Source: Anaerolineae bacterium
Lineage (GTDB): Bacteria; Chloroflexota; Anaerolineae; Aggregatilineales; Phototrophicaceae
DNA length: 64,000 bases
Direction: 5' to 3'
Assembly (NCBI GenBank): GCA_023382675.1
Contig: JAHDWN010000012.1
Span: forward strand, 17,324 to 81,323
The position numbers and the translations under genes were made by a program. The notes beneath the pieces were generated by a model that saw only the letters and a list, made by a program, of their open reading frames with translations, was not told the origin of the DNA and ran no database searches. This document shows, one piece after another, positions 26,314-35,256 of this stretch; within the stretch, counting starts at the first letter, position 1, and each line of letters begins with the position of its first letter.

Positions 26314-27768
26314 ATGTCTGACTGGAAGCCGATCATCGGCTTAGAAATTCATGCCGAATTGCTCACCAAGAGCAAGATGTTCTCCGATTGCCCGGTCGTA
26401 GACAGTGTGACCGCTGCACCGAACAGCGCCGTAGATCCCGTGTCGCTCGGCCTGCCCGGAACCCTGCCCGTGATCAACATGCAGGCCGTCGAATATGCGA
26501 TGATGGTCGGCCTGGCGCTGAATTGTGAAATTCCACCGGTGAATCAGTTCGCGCGCAAAAGCTACTTCTATCCTGATTTGCCGAAGGGCTACCAGATCAG
26601 CCAGTATGACCGCCCGTTGTGCATCAATGGCTGGGTCGATATTGAACTGAGCAATGGGGAGACGAAGCGGATTCGTATCCGCCGGGCGCACCTGGAAGAA
26701 GACACCGGCAAACTCACGCACATGAACGATGACAGCCTGGTGGACTACAATCGTGCTGGCGTCCCCCTTCTGGAAATTGTCACCGAGCCGGACATCCACA
26801 GCGCCGAAGAGGCCGAAATTTACGCGCGCAAGCTCCGCAGTATTCTGCAATACCTGGGCGTCAACAGCGGAGACATGAGCAAGGGCGTGCTGCGTCTGGA
26901 AGCAAATGTCAGCGTCATGCACAAGGACGACACAGGCTTCCGCACGCGCACGGAAGTCAAGAATCTGAACAGCATTCGCAGTCTGTACCGTTCCATCGAT
27001 TATGAAATCGCGCGGCAGATCAAGGCCTGGGAAAACGGAGATGGTGTGCGCCAGGCGACGATGGGGTGGGATGAAAATCGCCAGCGCACAGTCGTCCAGC
27101 GCTACAAAGAAAGCGCCGACGAATACCGCTACTTCCCTGAACCTGATCTGCCAATCCTCGAAATCAGCCGTGAGTGGGTCGAGCAGGTGCGCGGCAAGCT
27201 GCCGGAACTGCCGGATGCCAAACGCGAGCGCTTCATGACCGAAATGGGGTTGAGCCACTACGACGCCAACATCATCACTATCGAGCAGGCTGTCGCCCAT
27301 TACTATGAGGATGCACTCGCCACAGGCGGCCAGGCCAAAACGACCGCCAATCTGCTGATCGGCAACCTGTTTGGTCTGTGTAACCGCGACGGCCTTGAAC
27401 GCGAAGACATACCGACGCGCATCAGCGCTGAGAATCTCGCCAGGTTAGCGAAGCTGGTTGACGCCGGAACGATTAACAAGAATACGGCGGCGACCCTGGT
27501 CGTGGAGATGTGGGATACGGGCGGCGATCCTGAGCGCATCGTGCAGGAAAAGGGCATGGCTCAGGTAAGCGACACCGCCGAGGTGAGCGCTGCTGTCGAT
27601 GAAGCTCTGGCAGCCGCTGGTGATCTGGTCGCACGTTACGCGGCAGGCGAAGACAAACTCTTTGGGCCGATCATGGGCAAGGTGATGGGAGCGCTCAAAG
27701 GGCGCGGCAATCCACAGGTCGTCAAAGAGCTACTCGCTCAGAAGCTCGAAGCGCTGCGCAACCAATAG
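26314..27768 (+). CDS. gatB: Aspartyl/glutamyl-tRNA amidotransferase subunit B
   Basis: A 484-residue GatB. The N-terminal IGLEIHAEL, the YFYPDLPKGYQISQYD motif and the LEEDTGK...NRAGVPLLEIVTEPD stretch are diagnostic; a YqeY-like tRNA-binding tail ends it (IMGKVMGALKGRGNPQVV). With GatA and GatC it converts Glu-tRNAGln to Gln-tRNAGln (or Asp-tRNAAsn). gatA and gatC are not adjacent. asnS is also in this window, so direct Asn charging exists and the complex likely serves Gln. The ATG at 26314 begins the conserved domain; an upstream ATG-like start would put the promoter in the coding region. Confidence 0.97.
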   Translation: MSDWKPIIGLEIHAELLTKSKMFSDCPVVDSVTAAPNSAVDPVSLGLPGTLPVINMQAVEYAMMVGLALNCEIPPVNQFARKSYFYPDLPKGYQISQYDRPLCINGWVDIELSNGETKRIRIRRAHLEEDTGKLTHMNDDSLVDYNRAGVPLLEIVTEPDIHSAEEAEIYARKLRSILQYLGVNSGDMSKGVLRLEANVSVMHKDDTGFRTRTEVKNLNSIRSLYRSIDYEIARQIKAWENGDGVRQATMGWDENRQRTVVQRYKESADEYRYFPEPDLPILEISREWVEQVRGKLPELPDAKRERFMTEMGLSHYDANIITIEQAVAHYYEDALATGGQAKTTANLLIGNLFGLCNRDGLEREDIPTRISAENLARLAKLVDAGTINKNTAATLVVEMWDTGGDPERIVQEKGMAQVSDTAEVSAAVDEALAAAGDLVARYAAGEDKLFGPIMGKVMGALKGRGNPQVVKELLAQKLEALRNQ

Positions 27769-27776
27769 CGTTTGCA

Positions 27777-28589
27777 TCAGTAGGGGCCATAGACGCTGCC
27801 CTGAGGCTGATTGTTGCCAAGCAAAGCGAACGTCTGTCCGGCACTCTCGTCAAAAATCAGCAAGCCGCCGATGAAACGCTGGATGATGATGTTCGACGTG
27901 CTTTCTTCTGTTCGCGCGAAGCCCAATGTCTGGCGTAGACCCGGCAGCGATGCCCAAACAGCGCCAAACCCAAGTGTCGGCACGCGCAAGCCTTCCGGCG
28001 CGACGATGTCCTCTGGCGCAGGCGGCGGTGTCTGGGCGGAATACCAGTAGCGTCCAGACGGCACGCCCAGGGCGAAGGCCCAGATTTCGCCGCCGGGGAT
28101 GAAGATCATGAAGCCGTTTTCGAAAAGCTGAATCGTCCCCTGGAAACTTGCCGCAGGTTCGCCTGCACAGCCCAGGGCTGCCGTGACGGCGGTTTCCGCG
28201 CGCCAATTCACCCCGAAGCGGTCATCGGGAGCGATGGCGCAACTCTGCGCCGTGACCGTTGCAGCGGTCAACGGGACAGGTGTGACCAGGACTACAGAGT
28301 CTTGCGCGGGTTGTGGTGCTGCTGAGTCGTCGAGTTCGCCGAGAAATACGCCGATGTACGGCGTCTGTGATGGTATGAGCGTGGCGCGCGCCTGGGTTGG
28401 GAGCAGGGCGATAGCCGCAGCAGTGGCCTGGCGCTCTGCTTCACCCGGGGTTGGCGAAATTGCGACTGTCGCCAGCAACTTTGCTTCCACGACGCCTGCA
28501 AACGGATCAGGCGTTGCGACAGGCGCTGTCTGGCAGGCGGCGGCGACCAGCGGCAAAAGAACGAGAAGTACGGCAAGACGGCGGTTCAT
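27777..28589 (-). CDS. Lipoprotein of unknown function
   Basis: A 270-residue secreted lipoprotein: MNRRLAVLLVLLPLVAAAC gives a signal peptide with a lipobox Cys at residue 19, then a Thr/Pro/Ala-rich linker. The mature domain (about residues 120-270) includes GVNWRAETAVTAALGCAGEP and NGFMIFIPGGEIWAF, and resembles other Chloroflexota lipoproteins without a named family. The ATG at 28589 overlaps the stop of the upstream membrane protein (ATGA), so both form one operon. Convergent with gatB, only eight bases apart. Confidence 0.8.
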   Translation of the reverse strand: MNRRLAVLLVLLPLVAAACQTAPVATPDPFAGVVEAKLLATVAISPTPGEAERQATAAAIALLPTQARATLIPSQTPYIGVFLGELDDSAAPQPAQDSVVLVTPVPLTAATVTAQSCAIAPDDRFGVNWRAETAVTAALGCAGEPAASFQGTIQLFENGFMIFIPGGEIWAFALGVPSGRYWYSAQTPPPAPEDIVAPEGLRVPTLGFGAVWASLPGLRQTLGFARTEESTSNIIIQRFIGGLLIFDESAGQTFALLGNNQPQGSVYGPY

Positions 28590-30415
28590 GGACAATCCAC
28601 CGGAAGTTCATAGGCGACAACGTTCTCAAAACTACCATCAGCGCGCTGTGTGTACAACCCATACGCGATGGAGGCTGCGTTGTCCAGATTCGGCAGCGCA
28701 TACACATCGCGCACAATCTCACTAGCCAGCCACGTCGTCAGCGGCCGCCAGCCATAGACCGGCGCGGATTCGTCGGCCTGGTCGATCAACTCACCGTCGG
28801 CAGCCAGCAGATGCACGAACACACTCAAATCGCGCTCCGGCACTGTCGGTGAAGACCACGCGACATGCAGCAGGATCTGATTGCCGTCACAGGTAAGCTG
28901 CGCTGCGTCTGCTCCAAATGGCATATCAGCATCTCCGATCTCCGGTTTCGTCGCGATCTGCACCAGTTCGGGCGCAACCGCGTGCAAATAGACCGGCGCG
29001 CCAAGTTTGTTCTCCCACCACGAGACAGGCTGTGCGTAAAACGTGAAAGCTGGTGTCACCAGGGGCATAGCCACCGCCAGGGCGCTAAAGTCGGCTTTGT
29101 GATCGACCAGCTTGATCGTCTGCAATTCTCCGAGAACATCGCGCGCCAGGCCGACGGCAAAATGCCGGGGGCCCCAGGCCAACATCAAGGCGCTTCCCGG
29201 TGGTGTGCTCTGGGCCAGGGCAATCGTTTCGTTACCGGCTGGGTCGTTCGTCAACGACTGAATGAAGCCCTGATTGCTGTTGAATAACACCACGCCGAAG
29301 GCCGCTGCGATCACGCCGAGGATTTCCGGAAGTGGTAGTGACACCAGACGTGGCGTGTCGATCAGCGCGTCGGCCAGCAACAGCCACCCGCTCGCCAGAC
29401 TCAGCAAGACGGGCAAGATCAGCGCGGAGAGAATATCGGTGTAGAAAACATAATGGAACAGCAGCGCCACAAGCCCATTGAGCGCCATCGTCACAGCGAA
29501 GGTGCGGCGCTCTTTGCGCATACATCCAAGCGCCAGCCCGATGACCCCGGCGACAACACCAGGGAGTGTCGCATCGGTTGCCAGCACAGTATTGACCATG
29601 CCGATGTTGGCAAACAGCGCGTCCAGCGAATCGGGTGCGCCAATAAAGCGCGCAGCCTCGCGCCCGGTAAATTGATCCCACAGGCCGGCGAGCGTCCCCG
29701 GCTCGCCATAGACCCAGGCAGCGCCGGCATTCGCGCGCAGCATCAGGTAAGCATACTGCGTGAAGCCAAGCAGCCCTAAGGCAAGACAGATCGCCAGCGT
29801 GAGCGGCAGCCTGCGCCGTAGTGCTCCCAGATCGGGGTACACAGCGAACAGCAGTGCCGGGATCATCATGGCGATTGCCCGATGATGGGCGACGCCGATC
29901 CCGCCGAGCAGTGCCAGCCAATAGAGCCGGTGTTTAATGGGCGGTTTCCACAGCGCCAGCGTCAGCAATCCAAGACCGATGAGCAGGCCAAAGGTGTAGA
30001 TTTCGGCAATCACGTGATGAATCCAGACCGTGCGCATCAGGCCAAATAGAAGCACCACGATTGTGGCAAGCAAGACACGCCCCGTCAGACGCGTTATCAG
30101 CACGTACAACAATGCCAGCGCCGCCAATCCCCAGATCAAGGAGACGGCAGCGGGCGCGGTCACAGGCGCGACACCCAACGCCCGCAAGATGGCGACCATA
30201 GCGCTGCCAGTCATGACATAGATCGGGTAGCCTGTGGCGTGCAGTGTGCCCCAGACATTGAGGACGATCTGAGTCTCGCCTACATCGATCATGTAGTAGT
30301 GTTCGCTGCCATTCGGGATCGTTTGCAGCGTTGGCAGGTAGATAACAAACAAGATCGTCAGCAGGGCGAGGCAGGTAAGAAGAATGGGGTGGCGCGTGAG
30401 GAAGGTCTGGCTCAT
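28586..30415 (-). CDS. DUF2723-like polytopic membrane protein
   Basis: A 609-residue protein with about twelve hydrophobic segments in the first 420 residues, then a soluble extracytoplasmic domain. The N-terminus (YLPTLQTIPNGSEHYYMIDVGETQIVLNVWGTLHATGYPIYVMTG) and the HHVIAEIYTFGLLIGLGL segment match the DUF2723/GT39-like glycosyltransferase architecture, with a conserved acidic residue after the first helix. It may transfer sugars from polyprenyl phosphate at the outer face; this is inferred. The ATG at 30415 is preferred over a TTG-like extension to 30445. It overlaps the lipoprotein gene. Confidence 0.8.
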   Translation of the reverse strand: MSQTFLTRHPILLTCLALLTILFVIYLPTLQTIPNGSEHYYMIDVGETQIVLNVWGTLHATGYPIYVMTGSAMVAILRALGVAPVTAPAAVSLIWGLAALALLYVLITRLTGRVLLATIVVLLFGLMRTVWIHHVIAEIYTFGLLIGLGLLTLALWKPPIKHRLYWLALLGGIGVAHHRAIAMMIPALLFAVYPDLGALRRRLPLTLAICLALGLLGFTQYAYLMLRANAGAAWVYGEPGTLAGLWDQFTGREAARFIGAPDSLDALFANIGMVNTVLATDATLPGVVAGVIGLALGCMRKERRTFAVTMALNGLVALLFHYVFYTDILSALILPVLLSLASGWLLLADALIDTPRLVSLPLPEILGVIAAAFGVVLFNSNQGFIQSLTNDPAGNETIALAQSTPPGSALMLAWGPRHFAVGLARDVLGELQTIKLVDHKADFSALAVAMPLVTPAFTFYAQPVSWWENKLGAPVYLHAVAPELVQIATKPEIGDADMPFGADAAQLTCDGNQILLHVAWSSPTVPERDLSVFVHLLAADGELIDQADESAPVYGWRPLTTWLASEIVRDVYALPNLDNAASIAYGLYTQRADGSFENVVAYELPVDCP

Positions 30416-30506
30416 GCGCACAACGATACCACATGCGCTGTGCATTCATCAGGCATATTTGTTTTACATCCAATACGCGATTAAACCCTTTCTCATCAAC
30501 ACCCGG

Positions 30507-30512
30507 TATAGT
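30507..30512 (+). promoter_or_regulatory. Candidate -10 upstream of bcp 1
   Basis: TATAGT at 30507-30512 within CCGGTATAGTGTG lies 32 bases before the first peroxiredoxin start. No -35 is seen. It matches the -10 hexamer used before gatB and the VWA gene. Confidence 0.3.
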
Positions 30513-30544
30513 GTGCGGGAAGCTGAAGAGTCTGGAGGTCTGTG

Positions 30545-31024
30545 ATGCTACAAATCGGTGAACCGGCACCCGATTTCGAGTTGCCCAATCAGGATGGAAA
30601 ACCCATCAAGTTAAGTGATTATCGCGGTCAGCGCGTGGTGCTTTTCGCCTTTACCAAAGCTGGCACTCCTGGCTGTACCGCGCAGGCATGTGCCCTTCGC
30701 GATGAATTTGACGATCTGCGCGCGGCGGATGCCGTCGTGTTAACGATCAGTGCCGATTCGCAGGAGGTGTTGGCGCATTTCAAGCGCAATCGCGATCTGC
30801 CCTACGAACTCCTGTCCGATCCGGATCACACCGTTCTCAAGGCCTGGGGAGCCTACGGGATGCCCATGCTGGGTTTGCTCAAATTGCCGATGACGGCGCA
30901 TTCACTCTGGGTGATCGACGAAAACGGCATCTTGATCGACCAGAAGCTCGGCATTTCATCAAAGGCCGCGAGCCAGGCGATTCACGTTCTGGCTGCTTTG
31001 CCGCCTCTCCAGTCGCCGTCTTAA
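30545..31024 (+). CDS. bcp: Peroxiredoxin, Bcp/PrxQ type (copy 1)
   Basis: A 159-residue atypical 2-Cys peroxiredoxin. The peroxidatic Cys is in GTPGCTAQACALR with the resolving Cys five residues later, the PrxQ arrangement; PAPDFELPNQDG and SDYRGQRVVLF are family standard. It reduces hydroperoxides with thioredoxin. GGAGG lies seven bases before the ATG. A second bcp-like gene follows after 64 bases; the two share the catalytic signature but diverge in the middle (here KAWGAYGMPMLGLLKLPMTAHSLWVIDENG). The pair looks like a duplication. Confidence 0.94.
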   Translation: MLQIGEPAPDFELPNQDGKPIKLSDYRGQRVVLFAFTKAGTPGCTAQACALRDEFDDLRAADAVVLTISADSQEVLAHFKRNRDLPYELLSDPDHTVLKAWGAYGMPMLGLLKLPMTAHSLWVIDENGILIDQKLGISSKAASQAIHVLAALPPLQSPS

Positions 31025-31088
31025 ACGAACGGCAGTTCGTGACTGCCATTTCTCGATACAATCGGACTGATACACAAGGAGCTTATAG

Positions 31089-31556
31089 ATGCCCGCAATT
31101 GGCGAACTGGCACCGGATTTTGAACTGCTCAATCAGAATGGCAAGTCCGTCAAGTTGAGCGATTATCGGGGCAAGAAGGTGATTTTGTTTGCTTTCCCCA
31201 GGGCAGACACCCCCGGCTGCACCACGCAGGCGTGTGGCTTTCGCGATAGTTTGCCCAGGCTCGAACTCGACAATACCGTGGTGCTGGGTATCAGCAACGA
31301 TCCGCCAGGTGACTTGCTCAAGTGGAAACAAAAAGAGAAGCTGCCCTACGATCTACTGTCCGACCCGGAGCATAAGGTTCTGGAAAGCTGGGGCGTATGG
31401 GTCGAGAAGACCAATTACGGCAAGACATACATGGGCACTGCGCGGTCGCATTGGGTCATGGATGAAGCGGGCCGCGTGATTGACGCACGCATCAATGTCA
31501 AACCAGAAGACAGCGTCCGGCTCGCTGTCGCTGCGGCCACGGGCGACGCCAGTTAA
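31089..31556 (+). CDS. bcp: Peroxiredoxin, Bcp/PrxQ type (copy 2)
   Basis: A 155-residue peroxiredoxin with the peroxidatic and resolving Cys in DTPGCTTQACGFR. The segment VLESWGVWVEKTNYGKTYMGTARSHWVMDEAG is closer to canonical E. coli Bcp (YGKxYxGxxRxTFxID) than copy 1. It presumably uses thioredoxin as reductant. AAGGAG lies seven to eight bases before the ATG, so it may be translated from the same transcript as copy 1. Different middle regions suggest different peroxide or partner preference, which is inference. Confidence 0.94.
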   Translation: MPAIGELAPDFELLNQNGKSVKLSDYRGKKVILFAFPRADTPGCTTQACGFRDSLPRLELDNTVVLGISNDPPGDLLKWKQKEKLPYDLLSDPEHKVLESWGVWVEKTNYGKTYMGTARSHWVMDEAGRVIDARINVKPEDSVRLAVAAATGDAS

Positions 31557-31606
31557 GCATCAGTATCGGCGTTGATGACACGGGAAAGAGCGGTGCGTCG
31601 GAATGT

Positions 31607-32077
31607 TCAGGTTGCCTGGACATATTCACGGCGCACCCTTTCAGCCAAGTCGACCAGCTTGTCTTCGGTGTAAGCTGTGCCACTCAAGGTGTGATGGATG
31701 GCCGCGAAGGCCAGCCCAACGGAGTATTCGTAGCGGACTTCATCGCTTTCGCTGCCCGCTACCACCGCGTCAAACCCGCCGACATCCAGCCCATGGTTGG
31801 AGAGCAGCACGAGCATCCCCGCGCCGTAGCGCACCCAACTCGGCAAAGGGCGGCGCATCAAGGTGCGGCGTACCTTCGCGCTCTGGTAACTGAAGACCGC
31901 CCGCGAGTCGAATTCGAGGCTCGCCATGCTGAAATAATCGTCCGTGCGTCGGCTCACCGCTGCCCAGAGCGCTCGTCCAGGGGCCTGCAACACGAGTTCG
32001 GGAGTTTTATCCGGCAAAAATCGAGCAAATCCCGCCAGCAAATGTACCGGTGGATCACTCTGTGTTGAAAAAATCAC
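31607..32077 (-). CDS. Short protein resembling a degenerate galactokinase N-terminus
   Basis: A 156-residue protein without recognised assignment. It recalls the first half of galactokinase: QAPGRALWAAVSRRTDDYF (residues 31-49) parallels APGRVNLIGEHTDY, and WVRYGAGMLVLLSNHGLDVGGFDAVVAG (near 81-108) parallels the stretch before the GHMP ATP-loop. The loop itself (GxGLSSSAA) is replaced by ESDEVRYEYSVGLAFAAI and the other half is absent, so it should not be a kinase. It stands alone, convergent with bcp copy 2, with the TTG/ATG start given at 32077. Family link is by eye and tentative. Confidence 0.55.
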   Translation of the reverse strand: MIFSTQSDPPVHLLAGFARFLPDKTPELVLQAPGRALWAAVSRRTDDYFSMASLEFDSRAVFSYQSAKVRRTLMRRPLPSWVRYGAGMLVLLSNHGLDVGGFDAVVAGSESDEVRYEYSVGLAFAAIHHTLSGTAYTEDKLVDLAERVRREYVQAT

Positions 32078-32159
32078 GCTGCCCTCGCTTCAGAGAGATG
32101 ATTCTTGGCATCTTGATGCTTCTAGTTTAGCACGCCAACACACATACCAGATTGTACCT

Positions 32160-32188
32160 TTGTCGCACCTTGCCAATTCTGTTATCAT
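32160..32188 (+). promoter_or_regulatory. Sigma-70-type promoter for the SDR gene
   Basis: TTGTCG (32160-32165), 17 bases, then TATCAT (32183-32188), with TG one base before the -10 making it an extended element. The start codon at 32234 is about 40 bases beyond the predicted transcription start. This is the best promoter match in the window. Confidence 0.55.
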
Positions 32189-32233
32189 GATCGTGTCATT
32201 TATTCGTGATGCTGATCCAAAACGTTGAATTGT

Positions 32234-33211
32234 ATGAAACATGTGCTCATTACCGGCGGTGCGGGTTTCATTGGCAGTCATCTCGCCGAAGCACTATTGA
32301 ATGCCGGGCAGCGCGTAACGGTCATCGATAACCTGACCACTGGCAGGTTCGAGAATATCGCTCAACTGACGCAAAACCCTGATTTCCGGTTTGCGATTGA
32401 AGATATTCGCAACCTGACGGTCATGGACAGGTTGGTCAGTGAGTGTGACGTAATCTACCATCTGGCTGCCGCCGTCGGTGTGCAGCGGATTATCAACAGC
32501 CCGACGGAAACCATCGAAACGAACATCGGCGGCACTGAGATTGTCCTTCAAACAGCGCGCCGCTACCGCAAGAAGACGATCATTGCCTCGACGAGCGAAG
32601 TCTACGGCAAGGGCGTTCGTTTTCCTTTTCATGAAGATGACGACACCGTTCTTGGCCCAACCATTCGCAGCCGCTGGAGCTACGCTGCGTCGAAGATGGT
32701 CGATGAGTTTCTGGCGCTGGCCTACCATAAAGAGATGAATCTCCCGGTGGTCATTGTCCGGTTGTTTAACACCGTTGGGCCACGCCAGAGTGGCCAATAT
32801 GGTATGGTATTGCCGCGTTTTGTGCGTTGGGCAATCGCGGATGAAGCCATCCAGATCTACGGCGATGGCGAACAGCAGCGCTGTTTCTGCAACGTCCACG
32901 ATGTTATTCGCGCCATTATCGCGCTGGCAGACGTGCCCAGTGCAGAGGGCGAAGTGTTCAATATCGGCAGCACCGAAGAAGTCACTATCCGTGCGCTGGC
33001 GCAGCGCGTTCGCGAGCGCACGAACAGTCGTTCAGAGCTGCACCATATTCCTTACGATCAGGCATATGAAACCGGGTTCGAGGACTTTCGGCGTCGTGTG
33101 CCGAGCCTCGACAAGATCTATGCTGCCATCGGTTGGAAGCCGGCGCTGTCGCTTGACGAGACGATTGATCAGATAATTGCCTACGAACGGGAGCAAATGA
33201 ATCATGCCTGA
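32234..33211 (+). CDS. Sugar-nucleotide NAD-dependent epimerase/dehydratase (SDR)
   Basis: A 325-residue extended short-chain dehydrogenase. The Rossmann motif GGAGFIGSH is at residues 8-16, the catalytic Tyr/Lys pair is in YAASK (near 150-154), and the flanking STSEVYGKG and RLFNTVGPRQSGQYGMVLPRF match UDP-glucose 4-epimerase and UDP-glucuronate decarboxylase-like enzymes. It acts in the cytoplasm on a nucleotide sugar, probably for cell-surface glycans; the exact substrate is not clear. The ATG at 32234 sits right before the nucleotide-binding fold. Its end overlaps the pentapeptide gene. Confidence 0.92.
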   Translation: MKHVLITGGAGFIGSHLAEALLNAGQRVTVIDNLTTGRFENIAQLTQNPDFRFAIEDIRNLTVMDRLVSECDVIYHLAAAVGVQRIINSPTETIETNIGGTEIVLQTARRYRKKTIIASTSEVYGKGVRFPFHEDDDTVLGPTIRSRWSYAASKMVDEFLALAYHKEMNLPVVIVRLFNTVGPRQSGQYGMVLPRFVRWAIADEAIQIYGDGEQQRCFCNVHDVIRAIIALADVPSAEGEVFNIGSTEEVTIRALAQRVRERTNSRSELHHIPYDQAYETGFEDFRRRVPSLDKIYAAIGWKPALSLDETIDQIIAYEREQMNHA

Positions 33212-33653
33212 GATTACCCGCAAAGAACTTGCACTCGCGCTCGTGTCTGCCGGCACAAATCCACGTATGGCAGGTCTCGATCTTACGATGCTCGACATGA
33301 CACGGCTCGATATGACCGGCGCTAATCTGCGCGGGGCGAGAATGCAGGGCGTCAATCTGCGCGAAGCCATTTTGCGGCTGGCGAACATCACCTATGTCGA
33401 TATGACGGTGGGCAAGGCTGTCGGCTGTGATTTCGACACGGCGAATCTCACCGGTACGAATCTCACCGGCGTGGACATGACCAGCGCCCGGTTGACGAAT
33501 ACCAATCTGACAGGCGTAATTCTCAATGATGCGAATCTCACCAACGCGAACATGAAGGGCGCGAACATCACCAATATTCGCTTTAACGAGAAGACGACCT
33601 GGCCGGATGGGAAAAAAGGCAGCCAGGGCGACCCGAACAGCTATACCAAGTAG
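33204..33653 (+). CDS. Pentapeptide-repeat protein
   Basis: A 149-residue protein made of A(D/N)LxX pentapeptides from about residue 25 to 130 (ANLRGARMQGVNLREA, GTNLTGVDMTSARLTNTNLTGV, ANLTNANMKGANI), which fold as a right-handed quadrilateral beta-helix. No signal or transmembrane segment. Such proteins can mimic DNA (gyrase protection) or act as scaffolds; function here is unknown. The ATG at 33204 overlaps the end of the SDR gene by eight bases, so translation is probably coupled. Confidence 0.85.
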   Translation: MPEITRKELALALVSAGTNPRMAGLDLTMLDMTRLDMTGANLRGARMQGVNLREAILRLANITYVDMTVGKAVGCDFDTANLTGTNLTGVDMTSARLTNTNLTGVILNDANLTNANMKGANITNIRFNEKTTWPDGKKGSQGDPNSYTK

Positions 33654-33800
33654 CACGAAGCTCCGCACAAGATCCAACGCGTGATCGTGATAGACGATAC
33701 GGCTATCGGGCGGCATGATGGCGCTATGGTGCTTCATGCTAAATCTACGTTAGAATGACGTTCAATCTGGGCAAACAATAAGGAAGTCAGGATAGGTTGC

Positions 33801-35243
33801 ATGACCCTGCGTGTCTATAACGTCCTTGGGAGAGAGAAACAGGAATTTGTGCCGCTCGAGGCCGGGCGTGTAGGCATGTATGTCTGTGGCCCGACCGTCT
33901 ACGATGATCCGCACATCGGTCATGCCAAGACGTATGTCAACTTCGACGTGGTCGTGCGCTGGCTGCGCAAGAGTGGCTATGACGTGTTGTATGTGCAGAA
34001 CATCACCGATGTCGGCCATCTCCTGGAATCTGGTGAAGATCGCATCCTCAAGAAGGCCGGGCAGATGCACGCGAAGCCGATGCAGATTGTCGAAACGTAC
34101 ACACGCAACTATTTTCAGGCCATGGACACCCTCGGTGTCACTCGGCCCGACATCTCACCACGCGCCAGCGGGCACATCCCCGAACAGATCAAGATGATCG
34201 AGACGCTGCTGCAAAAAGGACATGCCTACGAAGTCAGCGGTAGCGTCTATTTCGATGTCACGACTGACCCCGATTATGGCAAGCTGAGCAACCGGCGGGT
34301 TGACGATCAGGAGGGCATGGGTCGTGTTGCCGAACGGGGTGAAAAGCGCAATCCAGAAGATTTCGCGCTTTGGAAACGCGCCGAACCGGAGCACATATTG
34401 CGCTGGGACAGCCCATGGGGCGAAGGTTTTCCCGGCTGGCACATCGAATGCTCAGCCATGGCCAGGAAATACCTCGGCCCAACCTTCGACATTCATGGTG
34501 GCGGCGTCGATAATATCTTTCCGCATAACGAGAGCGAAATCGCCCAGAGCGAATGCGCCAATGACGCGATCTTCGCGCGCTACTGGTTGCTCGTCGGCAG
34601 CCTGACCGTTGATGGCGTCAAAATGTCGAAAAGCCTGGGCAACTTCACAACCATCGAAGATGCGCTCCAGCGCCACAGCCCAGAGGTCATTCGCGCCTTT
34701 GTGCTCAGCGCCCACTACAGCAACCCGATTGATTTCAGCGATGAGGCGTTGAGTGCGGCTGCCAAAGGCTGGGAACGCATCTACAATGCCGTGCGCCTGA
34801 ATCGGCGGGCGCTCAACACGGCGCAGGCGGGCGGGGATGGCAATGGCTTTCTGGCACAGCTTGAGAAGGCGAAAAGCGACTTTGCGGCGGCGATGGATGA
34901 TGACTTCAACGCTCCCACAGGCATCGCAATTCTCCAGGAACTGACGCGCGAGGTGAACACGCTGCTGAACAGTGGTATCACTGTCGCCCTGGATGTTTTG
35001 AAGGCTGTGGATGAAACCTATACGTCGCTCGCTGGCGATGTTCTGGGCATTTTACCAGCCGGGAATCGGGTTGCTGGTGATAGCAATCGGGAAGCGGCGC
35101 TGATCGATTTCCTGATCAATATCCGCGCTCAGGCACGCGCCAGCAAGAATTGGGCAGAAAGCGACCGCATCCGCGACGAGTTAGCGAAGATGGGAATTAT
35201 CCTCGAAGACCGCGCCGACGGTACGGTGTGGAAGGGGATGTAA
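33801..35243 (+). CDS. cysS: Cysteinyl-tRNA synthetase
   Basis: A 480-residue class I synthetase. HIGH is exact (PHIGHAK, residues 38-41), the KMSKS loop is [11 protein letters not shown] near residue 275, and zinc ligands are in [19 protein letters not shown] and [14 protein letters not shown]. It charges tRNACys. The helical anticodon-binding C-terminus is complete. It starts the translation/envelope cluster and has about 147 bases of leader; no T-box structure was recognised. Confidence 0.97.
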   Translation: MTLRVYNVLGREKQEFVPLEAGRVGMYVCGPTVYDDPHIGHAKTYVNFDVVVRWLRKSGYDVLYVQNITDVGHLLESGEDRILKKAGQMHAKPMQIVETYTRNYFQAMDTLGVTRPDISPRASGHIPEQIKMIETLLQKGHAYEVSGSVYFDVTTDPDYGKLSNRRVDDQEGMGRVAERGEKRNPEDFALWKRAEPEHILRWDSPWGEGFPGWHIECSAMARKYLGPTFDIHGGGVDNIFPHNESEIAQSECANDAIFARYWLLVGSLTVDGVKMSKSLGNFTTIEDALQRHSPEVIRAFVLSAHYSNPIDFSDEALSAAAKGWERIYNAVRLNRRALNTAQAGGDGNGFLAQLEKAKSDFAAAMDDDFNAPTGIAILQELTREVNTLLNSGITVALDVLKAVDETYTSLAGDVLGILPAGNRVAGDSNREAALIDFLINIRAQARASKNWAESDRIRDELAKMGIILEDRADGTVWKGM

Positions 35244-35256
35244 CGAGATAAAGATC

